A stretch of DNA of 48,768 bases. Source: Chloroflexota bacterium (lineage in GTDB: Bacteria; Chloroflexota; Dehalococcoidia; UBA2247; RBG-13-53-26). The notes beneath the pieces were generated by a model. The model had not been told where the DNA came from. It did no database searches and saw only the letters and a list, made by a program, of their open reading frames with translations. Made by a program: the position numbers and the translations under genes. Position 1 is the stretch's first letter; the number at the start of each line of letters is the position of its first letter. Where the stretch lies: NCBI GenBank assembly GCA_016876035.1, contig VGOE01000008.1, forward strand, positions 1 to 48,768, written 5' to 3'. This document shows, one piece after another, positions 1-9,114 of the stretch.

Positions 1-12
1 GACCTGTACCAT

Positions 13-75
13 GGGGCGTCCTCCTTTCTAAGATATCTTTCTCTTATCTCTAGAAGGATACGCCCCCCTCTTTTT
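13..75 (+). terminator. Rho-independent terminator of an upstream gene
   Basis: A long imperfect stem pairs 13-35 with 45-66: GGGGCGT at 13-19 matches ACGCCCC at 60-66, and an inner CTTTCTAAGATA-like arm pairs with TATCTCTAGAAGG. The loop is about nine bases and a CTCTTTTT tract follows at 69-75. This is a classic intrinsic terminator on the plus strand. It should end the transcript of a gene left of the window and isolate alaS from it. Confidence 0.8.
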
Positions 76-118
76 ACACACAATATGTTACGCTACCTCA
101 ATGACAGGCTGTACAGTC

Positions 119-147
119 TTGCTCAGGTCTAACTTTTCTAATATACT
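119..147 (+). promoter_or_regulatory. Candidate promoter for alaS
   Basis: A weak -35 (TTGCTC, 119-124) lies 17 bases from a good -10 (TATACT, 142-147), placed between the terminator at 13-75 and alaS. The leader would be about 130 nt. It holds a small TCCTT/AAGGA hairpin near 210-228, but I see no T-box consensus. The rest of 76-283 holds no convincing gene. Confidence 0.4.
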
Positions 148-283
148 TGTGCCAGACGTCGAAGAGATGAAAAAGGCCAAGTGACCTGACACTATGAGGT
201 GGATTCCGTCCTTCCCAAGAAGGATAGGGTTATTATGATAGCACTCCACTAGCAGAAGATTGATCAGCCGTTGAGTGTGACCA

Positions 284-2962
284 GTGACCGGTGACGAAAT
301 CAGGAAGGCTTTTCTCCAGTTCTTTGAAGGCAAGGGGCATACTGTTATCCCTAGCTCATCTCTGGTGCCTCGGGATGACCCTACCCTTTTGCTAACTACT
401 GCGGGGATGGTGCAGATTAAGCCCTACTTTTTGGGTTTAGCCATCCCACCCAACCCCCGCCTGGCCTCCTGTCAGAAGTGCTTTCGCACCAGCGACATCG
501 ACTCGGTGGGGGATAACATCCACCTTACCTTTTTTGAGATGCTGGGGAACTTCAGCGTGGGGGACTACTTCAAAAAGGAGGCCATTGAATGGGCCTGGGA
601 GTTCGTCATCCAGCAGCTCAAGTTGCCACCGGAGTGCTTGTGGATCACCGTCTTTCTGGACGACGACGAGGCTTTCCAGTACTGGCGAGAGATAGGAGTC
701 CCGGTTGGGAAGATTGTGCGGCGGGATGAGAAGGACAACTTCTGGGGACCAGCCGGTGATTCAGGCCCCTGCGGCCCGTGCAGTGAGATTCACTACGATT
801 TTGGGCCGGAATTCGGCTGTGGCAGACCCGACTGTGTGCCGGGATGCGATTGCTCTCGCTTCTCCGAGATATGGAATCTGGTCTTCACGCAGTACAACCA
901 GGATAAAGAAGGGAAACGCACGCTGCTGCCTAAGCCTAATATAGATACTGGCATGGGGCTGGAGCGGACGGCAACAGTAATACAGGGCAAGAGGTCGGTG
1001 TATGAAACCGATCTGTTCGCACCCATAGTTGCCAGAGTAGCCGACGTAGCTGGAAAGAGGTGCGGTGAGGATGAGGCGGCAGACCGGGCCATCAGGATAG
1101 TGGCCGAGCACAGCCGGGCCATAACCTTTCTCATCGCTGACGGGGTTCTTCCGAGCAACGAGGGGAGGGGCTATGTGCTGCGCCGTGTGCTGAGACGAGC
1201 TGCTCTGTTTGGGAGGAAGTTGGGATTGAATGAGCCTTTCCTCAATGGGGTGGCCAACATAGTTGTTGATAAGATGGGGCGTCTCTACCCCGAGTTGGCG
1301 AGAAACAAAGAGCTTATCCTTCAGGTCATCGGTCTGGAAGAGGAGAGATTTGGTCAAACGCTGGATACCGGACTCAACTGGCTAGAGAGGATAATGGAGG
1401 AAGCTGAGACAAAAGGGAAGAAGAGGATAGCCGGGAAAGATATCTTTATGCTGTATGATACCTATGGTTTCCCTGATGGGCTAACTGCAGAGGTAGTGGC
1501 GGAGCGCGGTTTTTCGGTTGACCTGGAGGGATTCGAACAGGAGATGGAGCGTCAGCGGGGGAGAGCACGGGCAGCGCAAAAGATTAGTCCAAAGAGCATA
1601 TTAAGTTCCGAGGTTTTTGGGACACCGAGTATCTTAGTTGGCGCCCCCGGTGGCACGAAGTTTGTCGGCTATGAGAAGCTAAGGCATCGAACCTCTGTTG
1701 TTGGTCTGCGGGTCGACGGCAAGTCGGTGGACATGGTGGCCGAAGGTCAAGACGCAGAGGTGATTCTAGAAGAGACGCCCTTCTACGGTGAGATGGGAGG
1801 GCAGGTAGGAGATAGCGGCGAGATTCGTGGCCCGGCAGGCAAGGTAACTATTAGCTACGCCACAAGACCTGTCCCAGACCTTGTGGCTCATATAGGCAAG
1901 GTGAAAGAGGGCTATCTCTCTGTAGGCGACCTTGTGGATGCCGAGGTTGATTTAACTCGCCGTCTTGATATCGCTCGCAACCATACGGCGACTCATCTGC
2001 TTCAAGCTGCCTTGCGGAAAGTTCTAGGGGAGCATGTCCACCAGACCGGCTCTCTGGTAGCTCCGGACAGATTCCGATTTGATTACACTCAGCTTGTGGG
2101 GATTACCCCGGAGCAATTAGCGGAGATTCAGCACCTGGTCAATGAGAGCGTAAGGGAGAATCTGCCAGTAATAGTGGCGGAGATACCCCACAGCGAAGCT
2201 CAAGCCAGAGGTGCTATCGCCCTCTTTGGGGAGAAGTATGGAGATGTAGTTCGAATGGTACAGGTCGGCGAACCTCCTTGCAGCATTGAGCTGTGTGGTG
2301 GCACCCATGTTCGATCCACCGGTGAGATAGGCCTGTTCCATGTTCTCAGCGAAAGCAGCATTGGGTCAGGGGCGCGGCGTATTGAGGCGGTCACCGGTAG
2401 AGGGGCGGAAAGATTCTTCCAAGAACACATTTCTGTTCTGGAAGCAACGGCACACCAGCTCCAGACCATGCCTGAGCAGGTGGCGGAGAAGGTCTCTGCT
2501 CTTCTCCAGGAGCTGGATCGGGAACGCAAGCGGGCGCTGGACCTGGAACGCAAGCTAGCACGCCGAGAAGCCGATTCACTGCTATCTCAGGTTGAGTCAA
2601 TTGCAGGCATCAACGTTTTGTCAGCGAAAATGTCAGCCGTGAGTCCAGAAGCCATGCGGGAGGCGGGAGACAGATTGAAGGAGCATTTGAAGAGCGGCGT
2701 GATTGTATTGGGCACAGTCCACAACGACAAGCCCAGCTTTGTGGCTATGGTCACCCCTGACCTGGTAGCCAAGGGATTTCATGCTGGAGACCTTGTGAAG
2801 CAGGTGGCGAAGGTGGCGGGAGGTGGGGGAGGGGGGAGGGCTGAGTTAGGGCAGGGCAGTGGCAAAGATGCCAGCAAGCTGGATGAGGCGCTTAGGACCG
2901 TCCCAAAGATCATTGCTGTTCATTATGATAAAGACTCGGGGAAGTGGAAGAGAAGTGGATAA
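284..2962 (+). CDS. alaS: Alanyl-tRNA synthetase
   Basis: Charges tRNA-Ala with alanine in the cytoplasm (class II synthetase). The 892-residue product has the full bacterial domain order. The aminoacylation core begins near residue 1 with RKAFLQFFEGKGH and the TTAGM motif. A Cys-rich segment near residues 165-190 follows. The editing domain carries HTATHLLQ near residue 567 and CGGTH near residue 672, both zinc/editing motifs. A coiled region and a Gly-rich C-Ala domain (VAGGGGGGRAELGQG) close the protein. The start is GTG at 284, because an in-frame stop lies just upstream and the next Met is past the first motif. No strong ribosome binding site is visible. ruvX starts 4 bases after the stop, as is common in bacteria. 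Confidence 0.97.
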   Translation: MTGDEIRKAFLQFFEGKGHTVIPSSSLVPRDDPTLLLTTAGMVQIKPYFLGLAIPPNPRLASCQKCFRTSDIDSVGDNIHLTFFEMLGNFSVGDYFKKEAIEWAWEFVIQQLKLPPECLWITVFLDDDEAFQYWREIGVPVGKIVRRDEKDNFWGPAGDSGPCGPCSEIHYDFGPEFGCGRPDCVPGCDCSRFSEIWNLVFTQYNQDKEGKRTLLPKPNIDTGMGLERTATVIQGKRSVYETDLFAPIVARVADVAGKRCGEDEAADRAIRIVAEHSRAITFLIADGVLPSNEGRGYVLRRVLRRAALFGRKLGLNEPFLNGVANIVVDKMGRLYPELARNKELILQVIGLEEERFGQTLDTGLNWLERIMEEAETKGKKRIAGKDIFMLYDTYGFPDGLTAEVVAERGFSVDLEGFEQEMERQRGRARAAQKISPKSILSSEVFGTPSILVGAPGGTKFVGYEKLRHRTSVVGLRVDGKSVDMVAEGQDAEVILEETPFYGEMGGQVGDSGEIRGPAGKVTISYATRPVPDLVAHIGKVKEGYLSVGDLVDAEVDLTRRLDIARNHTATHLLQAALRKVLGEHVHQTGSLVAPDRFRFDYTQLVGITPEQLAEIQHLVNESVRENLPVIVAEIPHSEAQARGAIALFGEKYGDVVRMVQVGEPPCSIELCGGTHVRSTGEIGLFHVLSESSIGSGARRIEAVTGRGAERFFQEHISVLEATAHQLQTMPEQVAEKVSALLQELDRERKRALDLERKLARREADSLLSQVESIAGINVLSAKMSAVSPEAMREAGDRLKEHLKSGVIVLGTVHNDKPSFVAMVTPDLVAKGFHAGDLVKQVAKVAGGGGGGRAELGQGSGKDASKLDEALRTVPKIIAVHYDKDSGKWKRSG

Positions 2963-2966
2963 TAAC

Positions 2967-3398
2967 ATGGGAGTGGGCCGTGTTCTGGGGCTGGATATCG
3001 GGGAGCGATGGATTGGGGTGGCTCTCAGCGACCCTAGCGGAATCCTGGCCAGCCCTTTGACGCGGGTCGTTGTGACCAGTACAGAAGCTGCGGCGGAGGC
3101 TATCTGCCAGTTGGTCCGTCAGCATGAGGTAGGCCGCATTGTGGCCGGGCTCCCATATTCTATGGACGGCAGTTTGGGACGGCAAGCACAGCGGGTTCAA
3201 GGTTTCTTGCAGACGCTTTCCTTATATCTTGAGATTCCTATAGAAACCTGGGATGAGCGCTTATCCACGGTGGGCGCAGAGCGGCGCATGAGAGAGGCTG
3301 GCGTTGGCAAGGGGGAGAGAAAGGGGAAGATAGACGCAGCGGCGGCAACGCTCATCCTGCAAGGGTATTTGGACAGGGCACGCTCCGGGTGCGAATAG
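2967..3398 (+). CDS. ruvX: RuvX/YqgF-type Holliday junction resolvase
   Basis: RNase H-fold protein of the YqgF family, implicated in 16S rRNA 5'-end maturation and proposed to resolve Holliday junctions. The 143-residue product has the expected length. It begins with the catalytic LGLDIGERWIGVALSDP strand and carries the conserved GLPYSMDGSLG loop, the WDERLST motif and a C-terminal KIDAAAATLILQGYLD segment. I chose ATG 2967, just after the alaS stop, over upstream in-frame codons inside alaS, since the family starts directly at the first beta strand. It is probably translated from the alaS transcript. Confidence 0.93.
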   Translation: MGVGRVLGLDIGERWIGVALSDPSGILASPLTRVVVTSTEAAAEAICQLVRQHEVGRIVAGLPYSMDGSLGRQAQRVQGFLQTLSLYLEIPIETWDERLSTVGAERRMREAGVGKGERKGKIDAAAATLILQGYLDRARSGCE

Positions 3399-3465
3399 TC
3401 CCGTATCCAGTTTTTGGAGGCTATCCCAGAGACTGTGCCCCTCGTGAGAGGTGGTGGTTCCTGTC

Positions 3466-4320
3466 ATGACCAAGCTTGTAGCCCTCATTGGGTATCCATT
3501 ACAACATTCTATTTCGCCGGCCTTCCAGCAAGCGGCCTTCGATTTCTATGGGCTAGACATCCGCTACGAAAAATGGGAAGTAGAGGCATCTCATCTGGAA
3601 GCAACGGTAAACCGTCTTCGTCAGCCTTCAGTCCTGGGGGCGAATGTAACCATACCGCATAAGGAAGTGGTGGTGCCTCTCCTGGACGAGGTAGATGAGG
3701 TTGTGCGGCAGATAGGGGCGGTGAATACCATCGTGCAGAGGGATGGCAGACTGTTGGGCTATAACACAGACGCCCCTGGCTTTGTGAGGGCCTTACGAGG
3801 TGATGGCCAATTCGAGCCACGGGGTAAGTGGGCTGTCCTTCTGGGCGCTGGGGGCGCTGCCAGAGGGGTGGCCTTCGCCCTGGTGACGGAGGGCGTCAGC
3901 CGCCTGACTATCATCAACCGCACCCTGGGGAGGGCGGAGTGTCTGGGAAGTGTGATACGGGAAGGTGCTGGGGCACGGGTAGAAATAATCGTTCTACCCT
4001 GGGAAGAAGCTGAATCGGGCGAAGCGCTGTCTGGTTGCCATCTGCTGGTCAACTGCACTTCTGTGGGGATGAAGCATAGTCCGACAGAGGACAAGAGTCC
4101 TCTGAGGGGGGGGGCGCTGCCGGGGAATGCCCTGGTGTGCGATTTAGTATATAATCCTATAGAGACGCCGCTATTGAGGGAAGCTAAGAAAGCAGGGTCG
4201 AGGGTTCTAGGGGGACTGTCTATGCTGGTCTATCAGGGCGCGGCCTCTTTCGAGATGTGGACAGACAGGAAGGCTCCTGTTGACATCATGTTGAAGCGAG
4301 CCAGGGAATCACTGGATTAG
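3466..4320 (+). CDS. aroE: Shikimate dehydrogenase
   Basis: NADPH-dependent reduction of 3-dehydroshikimate to shikimate. The 284-residue product has the substrate domain first (GYPLQHSISPAFQ) and NVTIPHK ending in the catalytic Lys66. YNTDAPGF supplies Asp102, and a Rossmann glycine loop follows (LGAGGAARG, near residue 127). ATG 3466 is preferred to GTG 3451 because a GAGAGGTGG Shine-Dalgarno sits upstream of it. It opens a run of shikimate genes (aroE, aroC, aroK-aroB) interrupted by a DUF2007 gene and a TIM-barrel gene. A run of nine G within the coding sequence near 4105-4113 is a possible slippage or sequencing hot spot. Confidence 0.95.
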   Translation: MTKLVALIGYPLQHSISPAFQQAAFDFYGLDIRYEKWEVEASHLEATVNRLRQPSVLGANVTIPHKEVVVPLLDEVDEVVRQIGAVNTIVQRDGRLLGYNTDAPGFVRALRGDGQFEPRGKWAVLLGAGGAARGVAFALVTEGVSRLTIINRTLGRAECLGSVIREGAGARVEIIVLPWEEAESGEALSGCHLLVNCTSVGMKHSPTEDKSPLRGGALPGNALVCDLVYNPIETPLLREAKKAGSRVLGGLSMLVYQGAASFEMWTDRKAPVDIMLKRARESLD

Positions 4321-4329
4321 GGGCTGTTC

Positions 4330-4572
4330 TTGCCAGAAGAATCAAAGTTAACTGCCGTTTATGTTGGCGAGCGCATGGTAGCCGAGTTGATCAAGTCGCG
4401 CTTAGTCAGTGAGGGCGTTCCAGCGATTTTGCAGTATGAAAGCGCTGGCCTGGTCTTCGGTATAACAGTTGATGGATTGGGTGAAGCCAGAGTTATGGTA
4501 CCGGAGCATCTGGCGCAGGCGGCGAGGGATGTTATAGGGATGGAAGGAACAGATTCTTTCTCCCTCCCCTGA
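4330..4572 (+). CDS. DUF2007-type small protein
   Basis: An 80-residue protein. VYVGERMVAELIKSRLVSEG and the following VMVPEHLAQAARDVI match the pattern of the DUF2007 'putative signal transducing protein' family, a small ferredoxin-like alpha-beta fold of unknown role. The start is TTG 4330, with AGGGG six bases upstream and aroE ending 9 bases before. It has no membrane segment or signal peptide. Its location between aroE and aroC suggests co-transcription, but nothing in the sequence ties it to the pathway. Confidence 0.75.
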   Translation: MPEESKLTAVYVGERMVAELIKSRLVSEGVPAILQYESAGLVFGITVDGLGEARVMVPEHLAQAARDVIGMEGTDSFSLP

Positions 4573-4589
4573 TTGAAGAGATTAGGTGA

Positions 4590-4692
4590 GAGGGAATTTG
4601 CTCCCTTATTCTCCTCCACAAGGCGAGAGAGGACTGTAGAACAGTAAAGGAAGGATGGAATCAGGAGCTTGAAGGTAGGAGGAAATCCTCCT
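4590..4692 (+). promoter_or_regulatory. Two small hairpins in the aroC leader
   Basis: The 146-base spacer before aroC contains AGGGA/TCCCT around an ATTTGC loop (4591-4606). It also has a perfect AGGAGG-AAAT-CCTCCT hairpin (4677-4692), 26 bases before the aroC ATG. The second hairpin would hide a Shine-Dalgarno-like AGGAGG. Neither is followed by a T tract. A role in controlling aroC translation is only a possibility. Confidence 0.3.
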
Positions 4693-4718
4693 CTTCTGGC
4701 CTAATCGTATGAGGCTGT

Positions 4719-5882
4719 ATGGCTGATTTTCGTTTTCTTACTGCTGGTGAGTCGCATGGCAAGGCGCTCACCGTAATCGTTGAGGGGATGCCGGCTGGCT
4801 TGCCTCTGGACGAGGAGTATATTGCCCGCGACCTGAAAAGGCGCCAGGGTGGATATGGAAGAAGTGCCCGCATGAAGATAGAGGAGGACAAGGCAGAGAT
4901 CCTGTCAGGAGTGCGGTGTGGATTTACCATAGGAAGCCCCATCGGCCTGCTGATTTGGAACAGGGATTGGGAAAACTGGAAAGAAGTTATGAGCACATCC
5001 CCACTCGAAAAGAAAGCAGAGCCATTGACCCGGCCTCGCCCGGGGCACGCTGACCTGGCCGGGGTCACCAAATACGGTCTGAACGATATACGTCCTATCC
5101 TGGAGCGATCCAGTGCGCGGGAGACTGCTGCCAGGGTAGCTGCAGGCGCGGTGGCTCGCCGGTTATTAGAGGAGTTCGGCATAGGCATTCGCAGCCACAC
5201 AATGGCCATCGGAGGCGTCTGGGCCAGACTCCAAGGGCCTATCGACTGGGAGGTGGTGGAGAAATCGGCTCTCCGCTGTGCGGACAAAGAGGCAGAAAAG
5301 GCGATGATGGCGGCCATTGATGACGCTGCCTCTGGGGGGGACACGGTGGGAGGGGTTCTTGAGATTGTGGCCACAAGTGTGCCTGTTGGACTGGGAAGCC
5401 ATGTGCACTGGGAGCGGCGACTGAACAGCAAGATAGCGCAGGCAATAATGAGTATCCCTTCAGTAAAGGGAGTCGAGATCGGGTCCGGCTTCAAAATGGC
5501 CGATATGCGAGGTTCCCAAGCTCATGACGTTATCCGGGTGAAAGAGGGTTCAACCTATGGGTGGCAGAGGGCTACAAACCATGCTGGCGGTATTGAGGGA
5601 GGGATAAGCAACGGCGAACCCATCATAGTAAGGGCCGCTGTGAAGCCTGTGCCTACTCTGAGGAAGCCTCTGCCTACAATAGACCTGTCTACCAGAGAAA
5701 CCGTGGAGGCCCATTTCGAGCGCAGCGACGTGTGCATTGTACCGGCGGCAGGGGTGATAGGGGAAGCGATGCTGGCTATCGTCTTGACCGACGCCTTGCT
5801 GGAGAAATTTGGCGGGGATAACCTGAAGGAAACCAGGCGTAACTATCAGGGCTACCTAAAGTCCATCCAGGAACCAAAATGA
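4719..5882 (+). CDS. aroC: Chorismate synthase
   Basis: Converts 5-enolpyruvylshikimate-3-phosphate to chorismate with reduced FMN. The 387-residue product shows family signatures along its length. These are the N-terminal [46 protein letters not shown] followed by [15 protein letters not shown], and the later [16 protein letters not shown] and [16 protein letters not shown]. Length is normal. The start is ATG 4719; no strong Shine-Dalgarno is visible, though an AGGAGG hairpin lies upstream. The stop overlaps the next gene by 4 bases (ATGA), indicating translational coupling. Confidence 0.97.
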   Translation: MADFRFLTAGESHGKALTVIVEGMPAGLPLDEEYIARDLKRRQGGYGRSARMKIEEDKAEILSGVRCGFTIGSPIGLLIWNRDWENWKEVMSTSPLEKKAEPLTRPRPGHADLAGVTKYGLNDIRPILERSSARETAARVAAGAVARRLLEEFGIGIRSHTMAIGGVWARLQGPIDWEVVEKSALRCADKEAEKAMMAAIDDAASGGDTVGGVLEIVATSVPVGLGSHVHWERRLNSKIAQAIMSIPSVKGVEIGSGFKMADMRGSQAHDVIRVKEGSTYGWQRATNHAGGIEGGISNGEPIIVRAAVKPVPTLRKPLPTIDLSTRETVEAHFERSDVCIVPAAGVIGEAMLAIVLTDALLEKFGGDNLKETRRNYQGYLKSIQEPK

Positions 5883-6730
5883 ACAGACTTGGCTTCCATT
5901 GCCATGACCTCGGGCAACTGGAGATGGTGATAACTTCCAACGGGTTGCAGCGCGGGGAGTTCTACCATTTTCCACCCCATAGTTTGCCAGAGCTGAAGAA
6001 AGAGGTAGGACGGCATAATCTGGCTGCGAGCATTCACGCACCCCTGGTAAAGGTGCCCTGGTATCCTAGCCCTCCAACTATTTCCTTTCTTTGCGACATC
6101 GACGCAGAGAAAAGGCAGCTCAGCCTGAAAATGGTACAGCAAACGATGGAGATGGCGGAAGATTTTGGGGCTGACTACGTGGTGGTGCATTTCCCGGCAC
6201 CATCTTCCACTGATGGCAGCAGCATGGATTATGTAAAGCAACAGGAAATTGCCTGGCAAAGTGCTCTTGATCTGGCAGAGATCAGTGAGAAACACGGCAT
6301 ACCAATCCACATGGAGGGTTTTGGCCCCAGCCCCTTCTTGAATTCGGATTTCCTTTTAGAGGTCAGTCGCAATTTCCCCGGGCTGCGCTACTGCTTTGAT
6401 ACTGGTCACATGCACATAGCGGCGCAACGAGATGGGTTTGATCTGTACGAATTCGCCGAGCGGCTAGCGCCTTCCGTCGGCTCAATTCACCTGTGGAACA
6501 ACAGGGATATTGACGACTATCTTTACTTTGGCCACATCCCAGTGCACCCTGCTCAGAACCCCGAAGACGGTTGGGTGGACATTCCTCACATTCTGAGAGC
6601 GATAGTGTCAAGTAGTCGCTCTTGCTGTGTGATTCTCGAAAGCGGTTTGCAATATCCCGAAGCGCTGGGAAGGCATGATTTGCGGGAAGGAGTCGAGTGG
6701 GTAAAGCATCTGGTAACCGAATTATCTTGA
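5879..6730 (+). CDS. Xylose isomerase-like TIM-barrel protein in the shikimate operon
   Basis: A 283-residue sugar phosphate isomerase/epimerase-type (AP endonuclease 2 fold) protein. Likely metal ligands appear in order: Glu in HMEGFG, Asp in CFDTGHMH, His in SIHLWNN and Glu in VILESG. An N-terminal LGFHCHD strand and SIHAPL motif also fit. The family covers isomerases, epimerases and 3-dehydroshikimate dehydratases (AsbF/QuiC type), so the true substrate is unknown. It overlaps aroC by 4 bases and aroK-aroB by 34 bases, so it is firmly inside a shikimate operon that shows no aroD here. A role on a shikimate intermediate is inference. Confidence 0.8.
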   Translation: MNRLGFHCHDLGQLEMVITSNGLQRGEFYHFPPHSLPELKKEVGRHNLAASIHAPLVKVPWYPSPPTISFLCDIDAEKRQLSLKMVQQTMEMAEDFGADYVVVHFPAPSSTDGSSMDYVKQQEIAWQSALDLAEISEKHGIPIHMEGFGPSPFLNSDFLLEVSRNFPGLRYCFDTGHMHIAAQRDGFDLYEFAERLAPSVGSIHLWNNRDIDDYLYFGHIPVHPAQNPEDGWVDIPHILRAIVSSSRSCCVILESGLQYPEALGRHDLREGVEWVKHLVTELS

Positions 6731-8379
6731 TTGGCTTCTCCACCACGGGGAAGTCCAGGGTGGGGCAGGAAGTGGCCAAGCGCCTCGGCTGGGATCAGGT
6801 AGACACCGATGACGAAACAATGCGGCGAGCTGGTAAGAGCATCGAGCACATCTTCGCCGAAGATGGAGAGGAACATTTCCGAGAGATAGAAAGGAAGGTG
6901 TTGATCTGGTCATGTGGTAAGGAAAGAGTGGTGATCTCTGCCGGTGGCGGAGCCATCATCGACCCCAGAAACCGGGAACTAATGAAAGCGGGTGGTTTTG
7001 TAGTATGCCTGGAAGCTGCGCCAGAGACCATACACCAGCGCTTGCTGACCGATGTGAAAAGCTCCCAGCCCCTTCGGCCCCTCCTGAATGCGCCGGATCA
7101 TCTTCAGCGCATCATTGATCTAAAGGAACAACGTCGGCCATACTATGCTATTGCTGATTGGACAGTGCATACCGACAATCTGACCCTGGAGGAGGTGAGT
7201 CAGGAGGTGCTTCGGGGATGGCACTACTGGAAGCGCGCTCTACCCGGGAGCAACGCCCACGGCGGGACAGATAGCCTGGCTGGCGAAGTTATCACCGGCA
7301 CTGAACACTATCGTGTTCTTGTAGGCTGGGAGTTGCTTTACAAACTGGGTGAGGAAGTGAAGCGGGCGGGACTATCTGGTACGGCCTTCATTATCAGTGA
7401 CGAAACAGTCTTTTTCATCTATGGAGGCAGGGTCACCAAGAGTCTGGAGGACACTGGGTTCACTGTCCATTCCTTCACGGTTCCCCCTGGGGAGACTAAC
7501 AAGAGCCTCGACACCGCCACCAGGATCTATGACTGGCTGGTGGAGCATCGGGCTGAGAGAGGCGATCTCATTATTGCCTTTGGCGGTGGAGTGATTGGTG
7601 ACCTGGCGGGTTTTGTGGCGGCTACCTTTCTGCGTGGCTTGCCTCTGGTGCAGATCCCCACGAGCCTGGTGGCTATGGTGGACGCTTCTATCGGTGGGAA
7701 AACGGGAGTTAACCATCCCCAGGCGAAGAATCTTATTGGTGCCTTTTATCAACCAAAGCTGGTGGTAGGTGATGTTCAGGCGCTAACCACCTTACCCCGC
7801 CGTGAGCTAGTCTCGGGATGGGCGGAGGTAATCAAGCATGGACTAATCCTTGACGCTGATTTCTTTGCCTTTCTGGAGCGTAACGCTGGACGACTCGCAC
7901 GAATGGAGCCAGACATCATGACCAAGGCCATAAGGCACAGCGTAGCTATCAAAGCAAGGATTGTCAGCGAAGACGAAAGAGAAAGAGGAAGACGTACTAT
8001 ACTGAACTACGGCCATACCATCGGCCATGGCTTGGAAGCAGCGACGAACTATCAGCGGTTTCTTCACGGTGAGGCGGTAGCTATCGGCATGGTGGGCGAG
8101 GCTCGACTGAGTCATGACCTGGGTCTGTTGCCATGGGAGGCTGTGGAACGACAGTCTGCGCTGCTGGAAAAGCTTGGCTTGCCCACCTCTTGCCCGGGCG
8201 TGGAATTGGCCGCAATCCAGAGGGCGATGGAGCTCGACAAGAAGGTGAGGGAGAAAGCCATCCGCTGGGTATTGCTGACAGATATTGGCCAGGCGGTGAT
8301 TCGGAATGACGTGCCTCCCGAACAAGTGGCAAGAATACTTGAGGGCCTGCTGAGTCCTTCAGGAGGGAGCCGGCGATAG
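6697..8379 (+). CDS. aroKB: Bifunctional shikimate kinase / 3-dehydroquinate synthase
   Basis: A 560-residue fusion. Residues 1-170 are shikimate kinase: P-loop GFSTTGKS (13-20), VDTDDETMRRAGKSI, ISAGGGAII, and an LRPLL lid. Residues from about 200 to 555 are 3-dehydroquinate synthase: ISDETVF, FTVPPGETNKS, AFGGGVIGDLAGFVAATFLRG, PTSLVAMVDASIGGKTGVNHP, GWAEVIKHG, and the zinc-ligand region NYGHTIGHGLE followed by HGEAVAIGM. The kinase does step 5 and the synthase step 2 of the shikimate pathway, so the order does not follow the pathway. The start is GTG 6697, with GGGAAGGA upstream, inside the preceding gene. Such fusions are known in some bacteria. Confidence 0.94.
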   Translation: MGKASGNRIILIGFSTTGKSRVGQEVAKRLGWDQVDTDDETMRRAGKSIEHIFAEDGEEHFREIERKVLIWSCGKERVVISAGGGAIIDPRNRELMKAGGFVVCLEAAPETIHQRLLTDVKSSQPLRPLLNAPDHLQRIIDLKEQRRPYYAIADWTVHTDNLTLEEVSQEVLRGWHYWKRALPGSNAHGGTDSLAGEVITGTEHYRVLVGWELLYKLGEEVKRAGLSGTAFIISDETVFFIYGGRVTKSLEDTGFTVHSFTVPPGETNKSLDTATRIYDWLVEHRAERGDLIIAFGGGVIGDLAGFVAATFLRGLPLVQIPTSLVAMVDASIGGKTGVNHPQAKNLIGAFYQPKLVVGDVQALTTLPRRELVSGWAEVIKHGLILDADFFAFLERNAGRLARMEPDIMTKAIRHSVAIKARIVSEDERERGRRTILNYGHTIGHGLEAATNYQRFLHGEAVAIGMVGEARLSHDLGLLPWEAVERQSALLEKLGLPTSCPGVELAAIQRAMELDKKVREKAIRWVLLTDIGQAVIRNDVPPEQVARILEGLLSPSGGSRR

Positions 8380-8488
8380 ATAAGTCAAAGCTAACAGTAG
8401 AGCAATACCTGCGGCGTGTGTTACGAGTTTCAGAAGGTGTTGGGAGATTCGTGTGTTGCCGGGAGTCATGGAGGGCAGAGATTCAGTG

Positions 8489-9049
8489 ATGCAAAAGAGC
8501 ATAAGAAGGACAACAGTTCTGGCCGTAAGGAGGGGTGGGCACGTAGCCCTAGCTGGCGATGGGCAGGTCACCACTGGTGATGTCGTCTTAAAACAGGGGG
8601 CCAATAAACTGCGTACCCTATACCACGGCCAGGTAATCGCTGGCTTCGCCGGATCGGTGGCTGATGCCGTCACCCTATTCGAAAGATTTGAGAGTCAACT
8701 GGAGAAACATGGCGGGCAACTGAGACGGGCAGCTATAGAGCTGGCTAAGGAATGGCGGACTGACCGGGTGCTGCGTCGCCTCGAGGCCTGGCTGGTCGTC
8801 GCTGACCGAAAGGACACGCTGCTTCTCTCCGGCGAGGGTGATGTGATAGAACCTGACGGCGACGTGATCGGGATAGGTTCAGGAGGGGGTTATGCCCAGG
8901 CTGCCGCCAAAGCGTTGCTGCGATATTCGGACCTCCCCGCAGCAGAGGTAGCCCGCGTCAGCATGGAAATCGCCGCTGACCTGTGTATTTATACCAACAA
9001 CCAGATATCTCTGATTGGCCTTGGGGAAGGCGAAGCGCAAAACCCCTGA
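8489..9049 (+). CDS. hslV: HslV peptidase subunit (ClpQ), predicted short propeptide
   Basis: Threonine peptidase of the HslUV protease. The core matches HslV well: [47 protein letters not shown], and [17 protein letters not shown]. In most HslV the nucleophile Thr directly follows the initiator Met. Here the TTV segment follows at least MQKSIRR, so Thr8 should be exposed by cutting off a propeptide. The start is ATG 8489 (or GTG 8486), with GGAGGG upstream; even later starts are not available before Thr. No hslU ATPase gene follows; the next gene is an acyl-CoA dehydrogenase. Confidence 0.92.
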   Translation: MQKSIRRTTVLAVRRGGHVALAGDGQVTTGDVVLKQGANKLRTLYHGQVIAGFAGSVADAVTLFERFESQLEKHGGQLRRAAIELAKEWRTDRVLRRLEAWLVVADRKDTLLLSGEGDVIEPDGDVIGIGSGGGYAQAAAKALLRYSDLPAAEVARVSMEIAADLCIYTNNQISLIGLGEGEAQNP

Positions 9050-9114
9050 CTTCTCTGTAGCTCTCAGGCCTAAAGTGTAGCATCATACTATAAGAGGACG
9101 AGGCACGGCCTACT

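Noticed and set aside
88-333. Minus-strand 81-codon frame across the alaS start
   Set aside because: It has no recognisable motif, lacks a good ribosome binding site and overlaps the alaS start and its candidate promoter.
761-1357. Minus-strand 198-codon frame inside alaS
   Set aside because: It lies wholly inside a highly conserved synthetase gene and shows no motif of its own.
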